From NCBI GenBank assembly GCA_021769025.1, contig JAETTS010000016.1:1-16275 (forward strand): 16,275 nucleotides of DNA, in the 5' to 3' direction. Under the pieces are notes generated by a model, which did not search any database, was not told the origin of the DNA, and worked only from the letters and a program-made list of their open reading frames with translations. Shown here in pieces: positions 6,056 to 13,531 of the stretch (position 1 is its first letter; every line of letters starts with the position of its first letter). Origin of the DNA: Enterocloster bolteae (GTDB taxonomy: Bacteria; Bacillota_A; Clostridia; Lachnospirales; Lachnospiraceae). Both the position numbers and the translations under genes were made by a program.

Positions 6056-7468
6056 ATGAAGAGAAGAATGTTAGCAGGCTTATTGGTATCAGCCATGACA
6101 ATGACCACATTGGCAGGATGCGGCGGCGGAAGCCAGGATTCAGGTACAACGGCAGCACCGGCGGAGACGACGGCGGCAGCTACCACAGCGGCAGCAGGGG
6201 GCAGCGAGACAACGGCGGCGGAGACTTCTGCGGAGGCAGGGGGCGAGTCCATCGTATCTGCTCCGACGGAACTTACTTATATCTTTGCTGACGGCGACGA
6301 GGGCGCCAAGGCGGCTATGAATGAGATTGTGAACCGGTTTAATGAGGCGTATCCGGATATTACGGTTACCATTGAGCCAGGCAACGGAGGTGCTTACAGT
6401 GAGTTTTTGAAGACCAAGGACAGTGTGGGCGAATTCCCGGATATTATGGAGATGAGGGATACTGCCATGTATGTGAGGGCAGGAAAGCTGGAGCCGCTGT
6501 CTGAGGAGATTCAATCTCTGTTTTTGAATACCATGAAGTTTGACGGCAAAGTGTATGCGGTTCCTCTTGGAGGCGAGAATACCAACGGAATCATTTATAA
6601 TAAGAAGTATTTTGATGAGAACGGATTTACAGAGCCCGCAACCTATGATGAGTTTATTGCTCTGTGCCAGGCTATCAAGGATAAGGGCGATATGGCTCCG
6701 CTGGTTGTAGGCGGGCAGGATATCTGGCATATGGGATTCTGGTTCCACAAGGCGTACAATGACCAGGTGTTAAGCCAGGATGGGGATTTTATTAAGCACT
6801 GCTATGACGGTTCCAAGGATTTCTCGGATCCGACAATCAAGGCAACCTTTGAGGAGATGAAGACGATTATGCAGTTTGCACAGGATGGATGGACTTCCAC
6901 TCCGGATGCGCAGATTACTACGTTTTTGGTAAGTGATATGGCGGCTATGATGTATTCTGGTACTCATATGTTCTCCCAGATTGCACAGGCGGATCCGAAT
7001 TTTGAGATGGGATGGTTTGCAGTTCCCAGCCCGGATGGAAAGACCAGGCTGGTAGGCGGAGCCGGTGTCGGCGGTCTTGCAATCTCTGCGGAATCTGCCA
7101 AGGATGCGGATAAGAAGGCAGCAGGCGAGGCGTTTATCAAATTCTTCTATGCACCAGAGAATTACAAGGTGTACTGTGAGAAGCTGAGTGCAATCCCTGC
7201 AACGGTGGATCAGCCGGAGCTGGATGTTCTTCCGGTGTTCCAGGAGGTTATCGATGCAACGGTTGCTGCGGATGACCTGGCTCCTATGTGGAATGGGCGT
7301 GTAGGGGAGAATGAGCTTCCTCCGGATTTCAGAAACTTTACTTACAAGACTTTAGTTGAGGTGCTTCAGGGAACCAGGGAGATTGACTCGGCTTGTGAGG
7401 AGATGAACAAGACCTGGAAGACGGCTATGGAGAATTTCAATCCGGTTACCGGCGTGGGAATTGAATAG
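6056..7468 (+). CDS. Sugar ABC transporter solute-binding lipoprotein (family 1)
   Basis: A 470-residue lipoprotein that captures oligosaccharide outside the membrane and hands it to the two permeases encoded next. The signal peptide ends in LAGC (lipid Cys near residue 22), then comes a Thr/Ala/Glu-rich linker to about residue 65, common in Lachnospiraceae binding proteins. The mature part has the extracellular solute-binding family 1 pattern: LTYIFADG, then a helix with MNEIVNRFNEAYPDITV, FPDIMEM, VYAVPLGGENTNGIIYNKKYFDENG, and a late GGAGVGGLAISAESA. GGAGG (6043-6047) is 8 nt before ATG 6056; the earlier in-frame ATG 6041 overlaps that site and is rejected. The ligand is unknown; the neighbouring enzymes suggest uronic-acid- or xylose-containing oligosaccharides. 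Confidence 0.93.
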   Translation: MKRRMLAGLLVSAMTMTTLAGCGGGSQDSGTTAAPAETTAAATTAAAGGSETTAAETSAEAGGESIVSAPTELTYIFADGDEGAKAAMNEIVNRFNEAYPDITVTIEPGNGGAYSEFLKTKDSVGEFPDIMEMRDTAMYVRAGKLEPLSEEIQSLFLNTMKFDGKVYAVPLGGENTNGIIYNKKYFDENGFTEPATYDEFIALCQAIKDKGDMAPLVVGGQDIWHMGFWFHKAYNDQVLSQDGDFIKHCYDGSKDFSDPTIKATFEEMKTIMQFAQDGWTSTPDAQITTFLVSDMAAMMYSGTHMFSQIAQADPNFEMGWFAVPSPDGKTRLVGGAGVGGLAISAESAKDADKKAAGEAFIKFFYAPENYKVYCEKLSAIPATVDQPELDVLPVFQEVIDATVAADDLAPMWNGRVGENELPPDFRNFTYKTLVEVLQGTREIDSACEEMNKTWKTAMENFNPVTGVGIE

Positions 7469-7482
7469 GCAGGGTAGTGCAG

Positions 7483-7517
7483 GCTCCTTCTCCTAAAAAG
7501 GGGGAAGGGGCTTTTTT
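7483..7517 (+). terminator. Intergenic terminator/attenuator between binding-protein and permease genes
   Basis: An 11-bp stem (7483-7493 with 7501-7511, two G-T pairs) with a 7-nt loop is followed by six T. It starts 14 bp after the binding-protein stop and comes 79 bp before the first permease. Such a hairpin lets most transcripts stop after the binding protein and protects their 3' end, giving more binding protein than permease. Confidence 0.7.
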
Positions 7518-7596
7518 AAAGAAGAAAAGGAATGTTTGCGTAACTGGTCTAGGGGGAACTGAACGGTTACATGCTTGCAGAAAACGGAGGGTTTTT

Positions 7597-8499
7597 ATGG
7601 AACGGGTAAAAGGGAACGGAGGCAGGTTTAAGATTGATAAGGTGGCTGTGGCGTTTATTGCCCCGGCGTTTATTTTCTATACATTGTTTATTATCTGGCC
7701 TACCATCAGCAGTGTGTATTATAGTTTTACGTCATGGGACGGAATCAGCCCCAATCTGCGGTTCATCGGATTGTCCAATTATAAGGAGATTTTTACCAGC
7801 GCCCGGTTTGGGAATGCGCTGAAGAATACAGTGATTCTTACGGTTTTTATTTCTATTTTTGAGAATGCCTTTGCCCTGATTCTGGCGTTGATTGTGGATA
7901 ATGTGAGATGGGGGAAGAATGTTTTTCGGAGTGCTTTTTATATTCCGGTGTTGATTTCTGGTATTGTTTCTGGTTTTATCTGGAAGATTATGTACAACTA
8001 TAATTTCGGAGCCATCAATTCCATGCTGACTGCCATGGGAATGGGGGATTTTAAGCAGGACTGGCTGGGCAATACGTCCCTGACCTTGATTATGGTTGGA
8101 GTTGTGCTGGTATGGAAGGGGGCCGGGTACTATATGATTATCTATCTGGCATCTCTCCAGAGTGTTTCTACGGATATTCTTGAGGCGGCGGATATTGATG
8201 GGGCTTCGCCAATTCAGAAGTTTCGCAATATTACGGTCCCTATGATTTCAGGGGCGTTTACCATTAATTTTACGCTATCCCTGATTAACGGGCTGAAGGT
8301 GTTTGACCAGATTTCGGTTATGACGGACGGCGGTCCGGGATTTACTTCGGAGACTTTGGTGTATCTGCTTTATAAGGTGGGATTTAACGAGGGACGGCAG
8401 GGCTTTGGTACGGCAGTGGGGATTGTGCTTTTGTTTATTATCATTGTCCTGAATACGGTTCAGCAGAAGTTCTTGAGAAGCAGGGAGGTGCAGTTGTAA
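7597..8499 (+). CDS. Sugar ABC transporter permease, MalF/UgpA type
   Basis: A 300-residue inner-membrane permease of the CUT1 family with about six membrane helices; the first spans the segment around VAFIAPAFIFYTLFIIWPTI. The cytoplasmic EAA loop that docks with the ATPase reads EAADIDGASPIQKF, and the protein closes with a final helix and a basic tail. CGGAGGG (7585-7591) lies 5 nt before ATG 7597; an open frame reaching back to 7477 runs through the terminator hairpin and is not coding. Its stop overlaps the start of the second permease by one base (TAATG), so the two are translationally coupled and form a heterodimer. Confidence 0.93.
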   Translation: MERVKGNGGRFKIDKVAVAFIAPAFIFYTLFIIWPTISSVYYSFTSWDGISPNLRFIGLSNYKEIFTSARFGNALKNTVILTVFISIFENAFALILALIVDNVRWGKNVFRSAFYIPVLISGIVSGFIWKIMYNYNFGAINSMLTAMGMGDFKQDWLGNTSLTLIMVGVVLVWKGAGYYMIIYLASLQSVSTDILEAADIDGASPIQKFRNITVPMISGAFTINFTLSLINGLKVFDQISVMTDGGPGFTSETLVYLLYKVGFNEGRQGFGTAVGIVLLFIIIVLNTVQQKFLRSREVQL

Positions 8500-9335
8500 T
8501 GAAGGCAGTGAAAAAACCGAAGCCATTTGATTTTGTTTTGCTTGCAATTACCATAGTACTTGCGATAATATTTATCTATCCGGTGTTGTTTGCGTTAATG
8601 TCTGCGTTTAAGAGTAACGGGGATATCTTAAAGAGCCCGGTGGCGTTTCCAAGTTCGTTTTACGTTCAGAATTTTAAGGACTTGTTTGCCCAGTCTGATT
8701 TTGCCACAGCCATTGTCCACAGCGTGTTTTTGACAGTAGTGTCGGAGGTTTTGATTGTGTGCATCGTGCCTATGGCTGCCTATGGGATTGAGCGGAGGAA
8801 GGGGAAAATGACTTCGTTTATCTATACGTTTTTCCTGGCAGGTATGATGATTCCGTTTCATCTTTATATGTTTCCGCTGTTTAAACAGATGAAGATGTTC
8901 CACATTTTCGGGACTATGGCAGGGCCGGTTGTGTGTTATATTGCAGGCTCCATCGCCTTTGGAACCCTTCTGTATTCCAGCTTTTTGAAGGGGATTCCGC
9001 TGGAGATTGAGGAGGCGGCACAGATTGACGGGTGTTCGCCGTTCCAGACCTTCTGGAAGGTGACGTTTCCTCTTCTTGGACCGTGTACAGGGTCTATGAT
9101 TATCTTAAACGGACTGGGAATCTGGAATGATTACCTGATGCCTTATCTGGCGCTTCCCAGCGGTAAGGCGAAGACAATTACGGTTGAGATTGCCTCGTTT
9201 GTGGGGCAGTATACGGCCCGGTGGGATATTGTGTTTGCAGGGACGATTATTTCGATTATCCCGGCGCTGGCAATCTTCTGCATGTTCCAGAAGTATTTTG
9301 TGAAGGGGATTACGGCGGGGGCGGCCAAGGGGTAA
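8499..9335 (+). CDS. Sugar ABC transporter permease, MalG/LacG type
   Basis: A 278-residue CUT1 permease, the second half of the membrane channel. The family pattern is clear: a first helix near the N-terminus (FVLLAITIVLAIIFIYPVLFALMSAFK in pieces), the S-F-x-x-x-N-F-KDLF segment after it, and the EAA loop EIEEAAQIDGCSPFQTFWKV, followed by P-L-L and the last two helices. GGGAGGTG at 8483-8490 serves as ribosome site inside the previous gene. No ATPase gene follows, so energy must come from a shared MsmX/UgpC-like ATPase elsewhere (known for Firmicute CUT1 systems; inferred here). Confidence 0.93.
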   Translation: MKAVKKPKPFDFVLLAITIVLAIIFIYPVLFALMSAFKSNGDILKSPVAFPSSFYVQNFKDLFAQSDFATAIVHSVFLTVVSEVLIVCIVPMAAYGIERRKGKMTSFIYTFFLAGMMIPFHLYMFPLFKQMKMFHIFGTMAGPVVCYIAGSIAFGTLLYSSFLKGIPLEIEEAAQIDGCSPFQTFWKVTFPLLGPCTGSMIILNGLGIWNDYLMPYLALPSGKAKTITVEIASFVGQYTARWDIVFAGTIISIIPALAIFCMFQKYFVKGITAGAAKG

Positions 9336-9440
9336 GTTTGGCGGTTCGGCAGCCGGAAAGCCTGGAAGAAAACGGATGGCTTGTCTGGAGGTTATGGGTT
9401 TGAAGGCCGATGGCATTTAGTTAATGTTGATTTTCCGGAG

Positions 9441-9599
9441 ACAACGTAGCCTGGAGAGAACATGATATTGTGTCGTCCAGGGTACTTGAAGACCGTCGGT
9501 ACTTAGGCTCTGTTTTTTAGTGCCTTATGTACCGCTACGCTCTTCACGTAGCGCGAGCGTGCCCTGGACGACACAATATCATGTTCTCTCCAGGCGGAC
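9441..9599 (-). repeat. Hairpin element 2: inverted relative of element 1 with a 37-bp arm stem
   Basis: Arms 9449-9485 and 9559-9595 pair over 37 bp with a single G-T and no mismatch. Inside, TGAAGA (9487-9492) pairs with TCTTCA (9541-9546), and 9497-9507 pairs with 9524-9534 (one T-T mismatch, one G-T) around a T-rich loop. Read on the minus strand, it begins with GTCCGC, ends with GCTACGTTGT, and has a 46-nt core (9539-9494) starting CGTAGCGGTAC and ending ACCGACG; all three recur in the element at 2941-3088. The arm sequences are unrelated to those of element 1. It fills most of the 323-bp gap between the permease and the sensor kinase; the rest of that gap (9336-9440 and 9600-9650) shows no gene or clear promoter. 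Confidence 0.82.
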
Positions 9600-9658
9600 T
9601 TTACACAATTCTTCAAACAACAAGACATTAACGAAATGACATTGGTTGGGAGGCTGTT

Positions 9659-11488
9659 ATGGATGCAGGGAAGAAGAAGGGAAATCTGAATCTTTATCAT
9701 AAGTTTGCTCTGGCAATGATTTTGCTAGGGCTTTTTCCCATGTTGGTGTTGTCTACATTTATGATGAATACCATACTGGAGGAGTATGAGAGTGCATTGT
9801 CGGAGAACTATAAGCAGGCGGCTATCCATATCTCTTCCAGCGTGGAGAATATGCTGTCTGTGTATAACAGTGCGTCTAAAGCGGTATATTCTTATGAGCC
9901 TGGGACGCAGACGGAGAATCCGGGGTATTCGGTTGGATATGATATGCTGCGGCGGGTTCTTACGGGGGAGATATTTGCCTATGAGGACAGGGACAGCGAG
10001 AGGGAGGAGGAGATGCGCCTTTTTCTCCAGAATATTGAGAATACGGACGGCTACATTTATGCGGTGCATTTTGTGGCGGAGATTCCGGAGATTGGGAGGC
10101 GGTCCTTTCATTTCAGCCGCAGGAAGACGTTTTTTCAGGACGAGGAGGCGTTTTATGACAGCATGGGGTATGAGGAGTGGGACACAGGGTCGAAGAATCT
10201 GATGCTGATTCCCACGCACAAGACGGAGTATTATAATGGGGTGAAGGATGATGTGTTTACGGTGGCCAGGAATTATTATGACTTGCGGGGAACGATTGGG
10301 CAGGAGAAATATATGGGCACCTTGTTTTTGGATATTGATATTGAGAAGCTGCGCCTGATTATAAAGAAAATGCATATGGATGAGGCCCAGAGTATCTGGC
10401 TGGTGAATGAGGAGGGGGAGTGTCTTTTTTCTACCAGCGGGGCGGCCATCGGCAGGAATCTGGAACGGGACGGGCTTATGCCGGTTTCTTCGAAGGAGAC
10501 CATGGTGATGACTACCCAGGAGAATGATTATGGGCTGCGTGTGGTCCTGGCTGTGGATACGGGGGCTGCGTTTGAGAGGATTCGTTCTTTGAGGCTTACT
10601 ATGTATGTGTTTCTGGCTGCCTGTGCGGCAGGGCTTTTGCTGGCTTCCATTTATTTTTCAGGAAAGCTGACAGGGCCAATCCGCAGGATGATGGAGCAGA
10701 TGAGCCAGGTGGAGAGCGGAAATTTTGATATTCAGCTTCCGGTGAAAAGCCATGATGAGATTGGGGTTCTCTCGGAGCGGTTTAACCGGATGTCTCAGGA
10801 ATTGAAGAATTATATTAATCAGTCTTATGTGGCGCAGATTAAGAAGAATGAGGCGGAGCTTACAGCCCTTAAGTCTCAGATTTATCCCCATTTTTTGTAT
10901 AATACGCTGGAGATTATCCGGATGACAGCGGTGGACAACCGGGATGAGCAGGTGTCCCAGATGATTGAGGCGCTGTCGGAGCAGATGCATTATCTCATCG
11001 GGCCGGTGGAGGATATGGTACCTCTGGAGAAGGAGGTGGAGATTATACGCAAGTATGTGTTCCTTTTAAATTGCAGAATCTCCGGGAAGGTTCTTTTAAG
11101 CGTGCAGACGCCGGGAAGCCATGAGATCATGGTGCCGAAGCTGATTTTACAGCCGCTGGTGGAGAATGCGTATGTCCATGGGATTAAGCCGAAGAACGGC
11201 AGGGGGAGTGTGATGATTGAGGCTTTGGTGAAGGAGGGGCGGCTGGAGCTGTCTGTGATTGATAACGGGGTGGGGATGAGTGAGGACGACGTGAAGGGGC
11301 TGGAATGTTTTCTTGGCGGGGAGGCTCCGGGAGTGAAGAATGAGTATAATTGGCAGAGCATCGGGCTTAAGAATGTCCATGACCGGGTGCGGTTTTTGTA
11401 TGGGGAAGAATATGGGATACGGGTTACCAGTACAGTGGGGGTGGGGACGATGATACGGGTGTTGCTGCCGTATAAGGAAATTGTGTAG
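9659..11488 (+). CDS. Sensor histidine kinase, YesM/LytS type (dCACHE-HAMP-His_kinase)
   Basis: A 609-residue membrane sensor. The first membrane helix is about residues 15-37, an extracellular dCACHE-like sensing part spans 38-310, the second helix is about 312-334, and a HAMP linker follows to about 385 (IRRMMEQMSQVESGNFD, then DEIGVLSERFNRM). The phosphorylated His is in QIYPHFLYNTLE (His411), the hallmark of the His_kinase family PF06580. The ATP-binding part shows the N-box PLVENAYVHGI (Asn503) and the G-box DNGVGM (535-540), then GLKNVHDRVRFLYG. GGGAGG (9648-9653) is 5 nt before the start. It is followed 86 bp later by its response regulator. In Firmicutes such pairs sense carbohydrates and switch on nearby uptake genes; the ligand here is not known. 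Confidence 0.93.
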   Translation: MDAGKKKGNLNLYHKFALAMILLGLFPMLVLSTFMMNTILEEYESALSENYKQAAIHISSSVENMLSVYNSASKAVYSYEPGTQTENPGYSVGYDMLRRVLTGEIFAYEDRDSEREEEMRLFLQNIENTDGYIYAVHFVAEIPEIGRRSFHFSRRKTFFQDEEAFYDSMGYEEWDTGSKNLMLIPTHKTEYYNGVKDDVFTVARNYYDLRGTIGQEKYMGTLFLDIDIEKLRLIIKKMHMDEAQSIWLVNEEGECLFSTSGAAIGRNLERDGLMPVSSKETMVMTTQENDYGLRVVLAVDTGAAFERIRSLRLTMYVFLAACAAGLLLASIYFSGKLTGPIRRMMEQMSQVESGNFDIQLPVKSHDEIGVLSERFNRMSQELKNYINQSYVAQIKKNEAELTALKSQIYPHFLYNTLEIIRMTAVDNRDEQVSQMIEALSEQMHYLIGPVEDMVPLEKEVEIIRKYVFLLNCRISGKVLLSVQTPGSHEIMVPKLILQPLVENAYVHGIKPKNGRGSVMIEALVKEGRLELSVIDNGVGMSEDDVKGLECFLGGEAPGVKNEYNWQSIGLKNVHDRVRFLYGEEYGIRVTSTVGVGTMIRVLLPYKEIV

Positions 11489-11574
11489 GATCCTTTGGTC
11501 CGCCGGAAGAGGGGATGCTGAATGTGGTGGTGCATGGAATTGGAGAGAAATATGACTGAAGGCAGGGGAAAGAT

Positions 11575-13095
11575 ATGATAAAGCTGATTCTTGCGGATGA
11601 TGAGCCGGTGATTCTTCGGGGGATTAAGAAGCTGGTGGATTGGGAGAGAATGGGGATTTCGGTTGTGGGAGAGTATGAGGACGGGAGAAGTGCTATGGAG
11701 GGAATCCTGGGACTGAAGCCGGATATTGCTCTTCTGGATATTAATATGCCAGGGATGGACGGAATTGAAATTCTTAAAAACATCCGGAGGCTGGAGTTGG
11801 ATACCAAGGTGATTTTCATCAGTGGGTTTCAGGATTTTGAGTATGCCAGGAATGCGATTACCTATGGGGCGGTGGAGTATCTTTTGAAGCCGGTGATTCT
11901 GGAGGAGTTGATTCATGCCATCGGGAAGGCGGCGCAGATGCAGAGCGGCGGGGAGGTGTCGGCTTTCTGGAAGGAGGAAAAGGGGACGGCAAAAGACAGA
12001 AACGATTCTGAGGAGGCACAGGCAGGGATCCTGGAGGATACTACGTATCTGCCGGTGCTGGCGGAGATTTTATTGGATGGAACGGAAAATGAGCAGGTGA
12101 AGAGGCTCATGTATTTTTCGTTTCAAAGTTTTCTGGAAGAGTATCTGGCTGAGAAGGAACTGGGGATTTTGTTTACCAAGAATCAGGATATTGTCATGGT
12201 GCTTAAGGGGATGGATGCAGCTGGAGCCAAGGAGGCGCTGTATGAGCTTCAGGAGAAGACCAGCCGGATTATGGAGAAGAGAACCGTGTTTATCATCGGA
12301 GGCCTGGTGGACTCCATGAGCCGGATTCCAGGGGAGTATGAGCAGTGTCTGGAGATGAGGCGGTATCTGTTTTTTATGGATCAGATAAAGATTCCTATTC
12401 TGCAGGTAGGGGAGCCGGTGTTTTTAAGGCAGGCAGGGACTAAGGAGATTTCCCAGGCAAGGGATCAGATGATGGATGCGGTGTTTGCCCAGGATGAGGA
12501 AAGCTTTCTAAAAGGCTTTGAGCGGTTTGCCAGGATGCTGTGTACGGCTTCAGACGGAAGAAAGGAGGATGCGTGTTACTATTTTTGTTCTACCATTCGT
12601 CTGATGGAGGAGAAGATGCGCTCCATGAACCTGGCGGGGAGAGAGCCGGATGTGGGGGAGCTTCTGGAAAAGGGAAGGCGCTGTCGGGACTATGGGCAGA
12701 TGCGGGAGTTTTTCCGGGAGTATCTGGAGGGATATCTGGGGCTCTTGAAGGAGATGATGGAGAGCAGTGAAAAGAAGGACATCGTGTACGCCAAGGCGTA
12801 TATTGAGGAGCATTACAATGAGAATCTGTCCTTGGAGGTTCTGGCCGGGATTGTACATATGAATCCCTATTATTTCAGCAGCTTTTTTAAGAAGCAGGCA
12901 GGAGAGAATTTTAAGGATTATGTGAATAAGGTGCGGATTTCTCATGCGGTATCTCTTCTGCTTTCAACGGATATGAAAGCGTATGAGATTGCCATGGAGA
13001 CAGGATTTCGGGATGCAAGGGCATTTACGGAGGCGTTCTCCAGGATTTACGGGGAGACGCCAAGCAGTTATAAGAAGAGAGTTCTAAGGACTTGA
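11575..13095 (+). CDS. Response regulator with REC and AraC-type DNA-binding domain, YesN type
   Basis: A 506-residue cytoplasmic regulator, the partner of the kinase just upstream. The receiver domain (1-120) has the acidic pocket D8-D9, the phosphorylated D55 in LLDINMPGMDG, and the conserved Lys105 in YLLKPV. The middle (about 130-390) is a variable linker domain typical of YesN proteins. The last 100 residues are an AraC-type double helix-turn-helix: YIEEHYNENLSLEVLAG, NPYYFSSFFKKQAGENFKDY, and the closing ETPSSYKKR. The ribosome site (AGGGGA before ATG 11575) is weaker than that of the kinase. The likely targets are the transporter and enzyme promoters upstream (inference from gene order). 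The unit ends at the terminator 13285-13337. Confidence 0.93.
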   Translation: MIKLILADDEPVILRGIKKLVDWERMGISVVGEYEDGRSAMEGILGLKPDIALLDINMPGMDGIEILKNIRRLELDTKVIFISGFQDFEYARNAITYGAVEYLLKPVILEELIHAIGKAAQMQSGGEVSAFWKEEKGTAKDRNDSEEAQAGILEDTTYLPVLAEILLDGTENEQVKRLMYFSFQSFLEEYLAEKELGILFTKNQDIVMVLKGMDAAGAKEALYELQEKTSRIMEKRTVFIIGGLVDSMSRIPGEYEQCLEMRRYLFFMDQIKIPILQVGEPVFLRQAGTKEISQARDQMMDAVFAQDEESFLKGFERFARMLCTASDGRKEDACYYFCSTIRLMEEKMRSMNLAGREPDVGELLEKGRRCRDYGQMREFFREYLEGYLGLLKEMMESSEKKDIVYAKAYIEEHYNENLSLEVLAGIVHMNPYYFSSFFKKQAGENFKDYVNKVRISHAVSLLLSTDMKAYEIAMETGFRDARAFTEAFSRIYGETPSSYKKRVLRT

Positions 13096-13111
13096 AAAGT
13101 AAACGATATTT

Positions 13112-13258
13112 ATGGAAAATATTATCTATAATGAACTGCTGTACCGTCAGTTTTCTGTTGATGTGGGAGTCGTGTATGCCAGAACCATCAATCAGAATGG
13201 AAATTCTGTCCGCACACCAAAAGAGATTGATTTTTTGCTGGATAGAGAATTGATATAG
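13112..13258 (+). pseudogene. Relic of a DUF4143-type AAA ATPase (C-terminal fragment)
   Basis: A 48-codon frame begins MENIIYNELLYRQFSVDVGVV when read in two parts (MENIIYNELL, then FSVDVGVV) and ends in KEIDFLLDREL. This matches the C-terminal part of the ATP-binding proteins with a DUF4143 domain common in Lachnospiraceae, where the pattern is ENIIYNEL, then VDVGVV, then EVDF (recognised from memory of the family). The ATPase core with Walker motifs is absent, the frame stops at once after the EIDF motif, and no ribosome site precedes it. It is therefore best read as the remnant of a deleted gene, sitting just after the response regulator. Confidence 0.6.
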
Positions 13259-13284
13259 GGTGTCAGTACATCAGTATGAGGATG

Positions 13285-13337
13285 GGGCTGCTGCACAACG
13301 GATCGTGGAACATCGGTTGTGCAGAGGCTCTTTTTTT
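13285..13337 (+). terminator. Strong intrinsic terminator
   Basis: The stem pairs CTGCACAAC (13291-13299) with GTTGTGCAG (13316-13324), extends outward to 13285/13330 with one mismatch and G-T pairs, and inward with GAT/ATC. Seven T follow (13331-13337). It probably ends the kinase/regulator unit and insulates the efflux operon. It may have belonged originally to the lost DUF4143 gene. Confidence 0.85.
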
Positions 13338-13350
13338 GTGTGATAGCCTG

Positions 13351-13379
13351 TTTCGTGCAATAATATTTCGTGCAATAAT
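13351..13379 (+). repeat. Short direct repeat upstream of the efflux promoter
   Basis: TTTCGTGCAATAAT occurs at 13351-13364 and again at 13366-13379, a 15-bp pitch. It lies just upstream of the proposed -35 box of the efflux operon, a usual place for an activator site, but may also be a simple local duplication. Confidence 0.6.
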
Positions 13380-13382
13380 TTT

Positions 13383-13410
13383 TTGAAAAAAAGGATTGAA
13401 AAAATATTAT
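13383..13410 (+). promoter_or_regulatory. Probable promoter of the efflux operon
   Basis: TTGAAA (13383-13388) and TATTAT (13405-13410) are spaced by 16 bp in a very A/T-rich region. A second TTGAAA at 13396-13401 lacks a good partner. Transcription would begin near 13417, within the half-site array, leaving a leader of about 115 nt. Confidence 0.45.
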
Positions 13411-13412
13411 AA

Positions 13413-13445
13413 GTGTATTAAACTGTATTAATAATGTTAATACAG
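13413..13445 (+). promoter_or_regulatory. Operator-like array of TGTATTAA half-sites
   Basis: TGTATTAA occurs at 13414-13421 and 13424-13431 (10-bp pitch). The second copy also forms a perfect dyad, CTGTATTAA-N5-TTAATACAG (13423-13445). A near copy, TGTTAATA, at 13435-13442 continues the direct series at 11 bp. It lies at the predicted transcription start of the efflux operon, where a bound protein would repress. Direct repeats at helical pitch recall OmpR/PhoB-type regulators, the dyad TetR, MarR or GntR types; the regulator is not in the window. Confidence 0.5.
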
Positions 13446-13531
13446 CAAAAATATATATGAAAACATGAAGACTTTTTATGGGGCCAATCGTTATAAGAAT
13501 AGCTGAACGGGTTAGAAAGGAGACTTAAGAG

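Noticed and set aside
7477..7596. Longer N-terminus for the first permease
   Set aside because: The extra 40 codons run through the terminator hairpin, and a strong ribosome site (7585-7591) points to ATG 7597, which gives the normal family length.
9441..9599. Simple rho-independent terminator after the permease gene
   Set aside because: No T-run follows the 37-bp stem on either strand; the only T-run is in the inner loop. The length and the relation to element 1 point to something else.
10990..11916. Minus-strand open frame of 308 codons over the kinase and regulator genes
   Set aside because: It covers two well-supported + strand genes, has low-complexity shadow composition and no ribosome site or domain.
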